A DNA stretch of 64,000 nt, from assembly GCF_000969905.1 (NCBI RefSeq), contig NZ_CP009520.1, positions 124,001 to 188,000 of the forward strand. The letters are read 5' to 3'. The notes beneath the pieces were generated by a model. The model worked only from the letters and a program-made list of their open reading frames with translations, was not told the DNA's origin and searched no databases. Each line of letters begins with the position of its first letter. Within the stretch, counting starts at the first letter, position 1. The position numbers and the translations under genes were made by a program. Positions 63,114-64,000 of the stretch are shown piece by piece. The stretch is from Methanosarcina vacuolata Z-761. Its GTDB lineage: Archaea; Halobacteriota; Methanosarcinia; Methanosarcinales; Methanosarcinaceae.

Positions 63114-63788
63114 TCATTTTTCATTTTTTTCTTCTCTTCCTGTGTTCATAAGCAAACGGTGCATGAAACCTGTAACATCCTCATAAAATCGGTATTGACC
63201 TATCCCTTGTTTTTCCAGTACTGTTTTGAAATCAGAGCGCATTTCTGTGATACCTTTCAAAATCATAGTTAAGAGAATGGTCACTTCCACAGGATTCATA
63301 TTACGTCGGATTAATCCTTCATCGATTCCTGATTTTATTGCATTACACGTTATGTCAAAAGTTTCCTGACGCAGGTTGAGAATCTCCTTTGCTATTTCGT
63401 TTACATCTTCAACATCCTCGATGGCGAACCTTCCTGAACGAAAATAAAGGTATGCCCGATTATAATCCGGGTACTTATTGACGAACTCAAAGTATACTGC
63501 TCCAATCGCATCCAGTATTTCGACACCGTTTTTGCAATTTTTAATTTCTTCCTCGATCATGGCATTTAGGATTCTTGCTCCTCGCAGGACTATTGAAAAG
63601 AAAAGTGACTCCTTGTCTTTGAAGTAGAGGTAAAGTGCTGCTTTACTTAGCTCAACTTCGTTAGCAACGTCGTCCATCGAAACATTATCAAAACCTCTGG
63701 AGAAGAACAGTTTTTCAGCTGCATCTAGGATGTAGTTGCGTCTTCGCTCTTTTTCTTGTTTTTTCATTTCCTTTATTGACAATCTCAT
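63114..63788 (-). CDS. TetR/AcrR-family transcriptional regulator
   Basis: This 224-residue protein has the N-terminal helix-turn-helix of TetR (YILDAAEKLFFSRGFDNVSM, then DVANEVELSKAALYLYFKDK near residue 43) and a C-terminal ligand domain (about 70-210). It is upstream of, and likely in an operon with, the methyltransferase, and likely controls it. I place the start at ATG 63788. Two ATTGTGACT direct repeats lie around the predicted transcription start (63819-63846), fitting autoregulation. Its ligand is unknown. Confidence 0.9.
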   Translation of the reverse strand: MRLSIKEMKKQEKERRRNYILDAAEKLFFSRGFDNVSMDDVANEVELSKAALYLYFKDKESLFFSIVLRGARILNAMIEEEIKNCKNGVEILDAIGAVYFEFVNKYPDYNRAYLYFRSGRFAIEDVEDVNEIAKEILNLRQETFDITCNAIKSGIDEGLIRRNMNPVEVTILLTMILKGITEMRSDFKTVLEKQGIGQYRFYEDVTGFMHRLLMNTGREEKNEK

Positions 63789-64000
63789 CACTGAATCTCA
63801 TTCGTTTTAATTACTTAAAGTCACAATTATTACCTATAGTCACAATACAATATAAAAGTTTTGTTTCCGTTGCAAAAAATCTCAGGATAGGCATGTAAAT
63901 CTATGGACAATAACCAAAAGTTAAAATATTCAAGAAGATTTGTCAATATAAAACCTAGATTCGGCAGGTCAACATAAGGAATTTGAAGATTTTTCTTGAT
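63789..64000. promoter_or_regulatory. Promoter and candidate operator of the TetR-methyltransferase operon
   Basis: AGTCACAAT occurs at 63819-63827 and 63838-63846 (ATTGTGACT on the transcribed strand), 19 bases apart. A TATA-like TTTTATATTG lies at about 63848-63857 on the minus strand, just upstream. The repeats sit where transcription would begin. A 24-codon frame at 63903-63977 (MDNNQKLKYSRRFVNIKPRF) on the plus strand has no supporting evidence. Confidence 0.4.

Noticed and set aside
63903-63977. 24-codon plus-strand frame (MDNNQKLKYSRR)
   Set aside because: Short and without a recognisable ribosome binding site or family; left as unproven.

Overview
The window comes from a methanogenic archaeon, almost certainly a Methanosarcina. 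It carries F420-dependent methylene-tetrahydromethanopterin dehydrogenase (mtd) and the methanofuran enzyme mfnB. It is AT-rich, with long non-coding spacers, purine-rich ribosome binding sites and archaeal TATA boxes. It also holds several secreted proteins of the disaggregatase family, known from Methanosarcina, where it dissolves the methanochondroitin cell matrix. I see no rRNA, tRNA, CRISPR array or prophage.

Region 1 (about 1-53 kb) is a surface-polysaccharide island. It holds sugar-nucleotide genes (DegT aminotransferase with a beta-helix acetyltransferase; UDP-glucose pyrophosphorylase, UDP-glucose dehydrogenase and a sugar 4-epimerase), GT2, GT4 and DUF354 transferases, three large GT-C-like membrane proteins, two Wzx-type flippases, two polysaccharide deacetylases plus a dead copy, a FemAB/GNAT-type acyltransferase and a serine-acetyltransferase-like protein. 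Among them lie five right-handed beta-helix genes of the disaggregatase type: three in tandem (13.5-21.6 kb), one at 41.8-43.8 kb and one at 51.6-53.3 kb, plus a 5' fragment of a sixth. My main inference is that the locus both builds and trims a GlcA/GalNAc-type matrix: precursors (galU, ugd, epimerase), assembly (glycosyltransferases), export (flippases), modification (deacetylases, acyltransferases) and release (disaggregatase-like enzymes).

This island is evolving quickly. The beta-helix genes share long homologous upstream leaders, carry different C-terminal modules, and show mosaicism and decay. One deacetylase has lost its core and gained stop codons. Several short terminal-inverted-repeat elements (MITE-like, about 104-170 bp; one family has two copies, and two elements have candidate 7-bp target duplications) sit in the spacers, with one IS1634-type transposase. 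Short tandem arrays (18-30 bp units) begin at or near three stop codons. Three reading frames (30630, 44612, 57823) have a good ribosome binding site but no ATG, GTG or TTG where initiation is expected.

Region 2 (about 53.4-61.3 kb) is housekeeping: a YdjM-like membrane protein, mfnB divergent from a HisA-like protein, thymidylate kinase, a DUF166 putative thymidylate synthase, a DUF2111 protein, mtd, serB and a COG1340 coiled-coil protein. Region 3 (62.1 kb to the end) holds an LCMT/TIGR00027-like methyltransferase and a TetR regulator, probably co-transcribed and autoregulated.
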